Origin: Rotaria macrura
Lineage: Eukaryota > Rotifera > Eurotatoria > Philodinida > Philodinidae
DNA: 64,000 bases
NCBI GenBank assembly: GCA_900239685.1
Contig: OENT01000744.1
Span: 1-64,000 of the forward strand
Reading direction: 5' to 3'
Both the position numbers and the translations under genes were made by a program. The notes under the pieces were generated by a model that made no database searches, was not told where the DNA came from, and saw nothing but the letters and a program-made list of their open reading frames with translations. This document shows, in pieces, positions 61,901 through 64,000 of this stretch (the first letter of the stretch is position 1; each line of letters starts with the position of its first letter).

Positions 61901-64000
61901 ACTGAGTCAAAAGCTGTACAAATACTTCCAGTGTGTTTTCAGAATTTGCTTTCAGTCTCGATTCAAATATGTCTAATAGTTTGGTTCTCTACCAATGTAA
62001 TGTTGTATCCGAACGTTGATGGAATATCATTTCTACAAAAAAGTGTTTGTATATCAGTCTTTGTTCTTTATAAACGATTCGGTAATCTTAGTAATTTGTG
62101 TCTAGTATAATAAGATTGGCTTTCATGTTTTGTATTTTAATTCTGTAGATAAAACGCACAAGGACCTTTCTGCATAGAATTCTTTTTATAACTGTACCGT
62201 CACTTCTCTGATTCGTTACAGAACTTCACATTCTACAAAATGATCAAGTTTTTCTTTAGAATAACACTTCACATGCAATTTTTGATTCATAATCAAAGGC
62301 AGGTACATTATATTGCTAGATAGCTATTTCATATTAAATTGAGGAAAAATTTCCTAAGCTGTTCACTTTTATTTTAAGATTTTAAGTACGACTTTTTATG
62401 AGGAAAACACTTCAAACTAACATTAAGTACTATTATCATTCGAGGAATTGAATTTCGCATAACCTGATTATCATTCCCAGACTTATTCCGTACAACTTTG
62501 ATTTTCATACTATTGGATGCAGCAACCAACGCTAAGACAATGATTACAATTAATAGTGAACATGGACATGTAACTTAACATGTAAAATGGTCTAGGTTTA
62601 AAGAACTGTATATTTAGTCTTTTCCCCTAGTTTGTGTTGTTCAAGAAGTCTTATTAAAAAAAGTATCTCTTAAAAAGTTTTAGAGCGTTGAGTTCTATAT
62701 TACCAGCCTTTCAGCCCTATTTTTGAACGTTGAAAGGACCATTAATTATATCACACTCTTTAAATAGCGTTTGCTTCAGCTATAGAGTATTATCTGTATA
62801 TCTTTATGTTCTAGAGCACGATTTTGTATTTGGAAGATAGATATTAATTCCGAATCGATTCTTTTGTTGATGGATTCTACAAATATTCGTTTCTTATCAT
62901 AATGTTACTTGTCGAGAGAATATTAAGCATATTGCAATGAATACTCTGATGTATTCTAAGTAGTTACTTTTATCAACGTTCATTTGACCAAAGAATTTTT
63001 CAGCAAAGTTATTCTTTACCCATCCTTCAACACAGTGAAAAATAAATTCGATTATGAACGACAAAAATTCGAAATAAAATACGTTGAAGAAATCAAAGGC
63101 GCTATCAGTCGTATATGAATGTTGAAGCAGTTGGATGTTGACTCTAACATGGAATTAGTGCACAAAGGAAAAATCAAAGATTGGAAAACGGTCATGTCAC
63201 TCGAGCAAAGTCAATGAATAACGGATAAATTTATCAAAATATGTCAAACTTGTGATGTACTCGAAAGTTATTGAATGAAATGGAATATTTTTTGAACTTT
63301 TCTTAATTTTTTGTAGCTTTTTCTTTTGATAGCTACTAAAGAAATGTAGTAATTGATGATATCACATTACCTCAGTTTTTTTCAATAAGAGTATTGAGGA
63401 GAAAGAAATACGACATTCAACTCGTAAAAGAATCACGAACTACGGAGGAAAGCCAAGATTCCTTCATCTATGCATATTACAACATGCATTGGATGTGCTC
63501 GCTTCATCACTTCATCATGGAATGGGATATTGATTAATTGCTCACATTTCATACTGAATATTTAATATTATATATAACTTGTTTGAATTTTAATGGTGAC
63601 TACGTCAGAGACCGAAAACAAACCAAATAAAATTCGAACCAAACTCTATTCAACAAAACTCGATTCGTTTCGGTCTCTGACTTAAACCTGTAATGCGTTC
63701 TTCTTTTCTGTTTAGTTTTTACTGTTTTCGCTCTAGTCTGGTTCGTTCTTCTCATTTAGGGAGAGATGTTCGTCCCACAATATAGGAGTACTGCCCATTT
63801 CTAATTTTAAGAGCATGATCCGATTCAGAATGGAAAATAATATTTATAATACATATTCTGTCATTAGGAGTGAAGAGTTATGTTATAAGCGGAAAGTTCT
63901 GCAAATGAAATCAAGTTGAATGCAAATTCATCGGGTAATAAAACAGAAAATGTTCAGTTTGCAACAATAGGCTTGACACGCTTTTGACACCAGGACCGGA
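58903..64000. other. No supported gene to the window end
   Basis: Upstream of the peptidoglycan recognition gene the sequence is AT-rich with only short frames. A signal-peptide-like start (MHVILIFCITFLTSQCKLYP) occurs at 60473 with a GTAAAA donor-like site after it, but no second exon was found. A 53-codon frame starting MNDRQYLFNMHSV near 60051 is unrecognised. A small inverted-repeat unit lies at 63604-63681. Confidence 0.45.
63604..63681. repeat. 78-bp unit with 14-bp inverted ends
   Basis: Perfect 14-bp inverted repeats, GTCAGAGACCGAAA and TTTCGGTCTCTGAC, enclose about 50 bp containing ATTCGAACC and CGATTCG words. It may be a miniature or internally deleted transposon end pair; a target duplication is not clear (TGACT occurs on both sides). 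Confidence 0.55.

Overview
The window looks like a piece of a bdelloid rotifer nuclear genome. The DNA is AT-rich. Most introns are very short (about 45-80 bp) with GT-AG ends, and a few longer ones are loaded with repeats. The genes are clearly animal genes: a nicotinic receptor, a kinase-myosin III, a contactin, a CD225 protein and a peptidoglycan recognition protein. They sit beside a plant-style PPR fragment and a decayed multi-LDLa gene, both of which resemble families I associate with bdelloids. The organism call is inference from gene content, intron style and splice-acceptor-like sites just before several start codons; no marker gene proves it.

Layout. 1-7.8 kb: a PPR fragment (minus strand) and a long stretch without genes. 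7.8-15 kb: a single-exon CD225-domain membrane protein (minus), a two-exon four-TM protein with a C-terminal zinc ribbon (plus), and an eight-exon alpha-type nicotinic acetylcholine receptor subunit (minus, 12024-14969), whose exons join in frame to 572 residues. 15.9-29.6 kb: a ten-exon class III myosin (minus), an N-terminal protein kinase fused to a myosin motor, IQ motifs and a proline-rich tail. Its exons join in frame to 1987 residues, with an unusual Asn-rich insertion of about 260 residues just before switch II. 29.6-34.4 kb: intergenic, with two repeats, one a 324-bp terminal-inverted-repeat element with a perfect 10-bp target duplication. 34.4-42.4 kb: a fifteen-exon contactin (plus; C-type lectin, six Ig, four FN3, GPI signal; 1265 residues). 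42.4-47.3 kb: intergenic, with a hAT-like remnant flanked by an 8-bp target duplication. 47.4-48.2 kb: a five-exon four-TM protein (plus). 48.2-53.3 kb: no gene, but a 1045-bp piggyBac-like element flanked by TTAA and carrying a large internal foldback. 53.3-56.8 kb: a pseudogene of a multi-LDLa receptor-like protein. 58.3-58.9 kb: a three-exon secreted peptidoglycan recognition protein (minus). 58.9-64 kb: no recognisable gene.

The genes do not form a pathway or operon. Several belong to sensory or neural cell biology (nicotinic receptor, myosin III, contactin) and one to innate immunity, but neighbours are on mixed strands and look independent. The unexplained structure lies mostly in the repeats. 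A 550-bp dispersed family has three copies, two of them inside introns. There are three DNA-transposon remnants with identifiable target duplications, and a set of short segments rich in CCTAACC.
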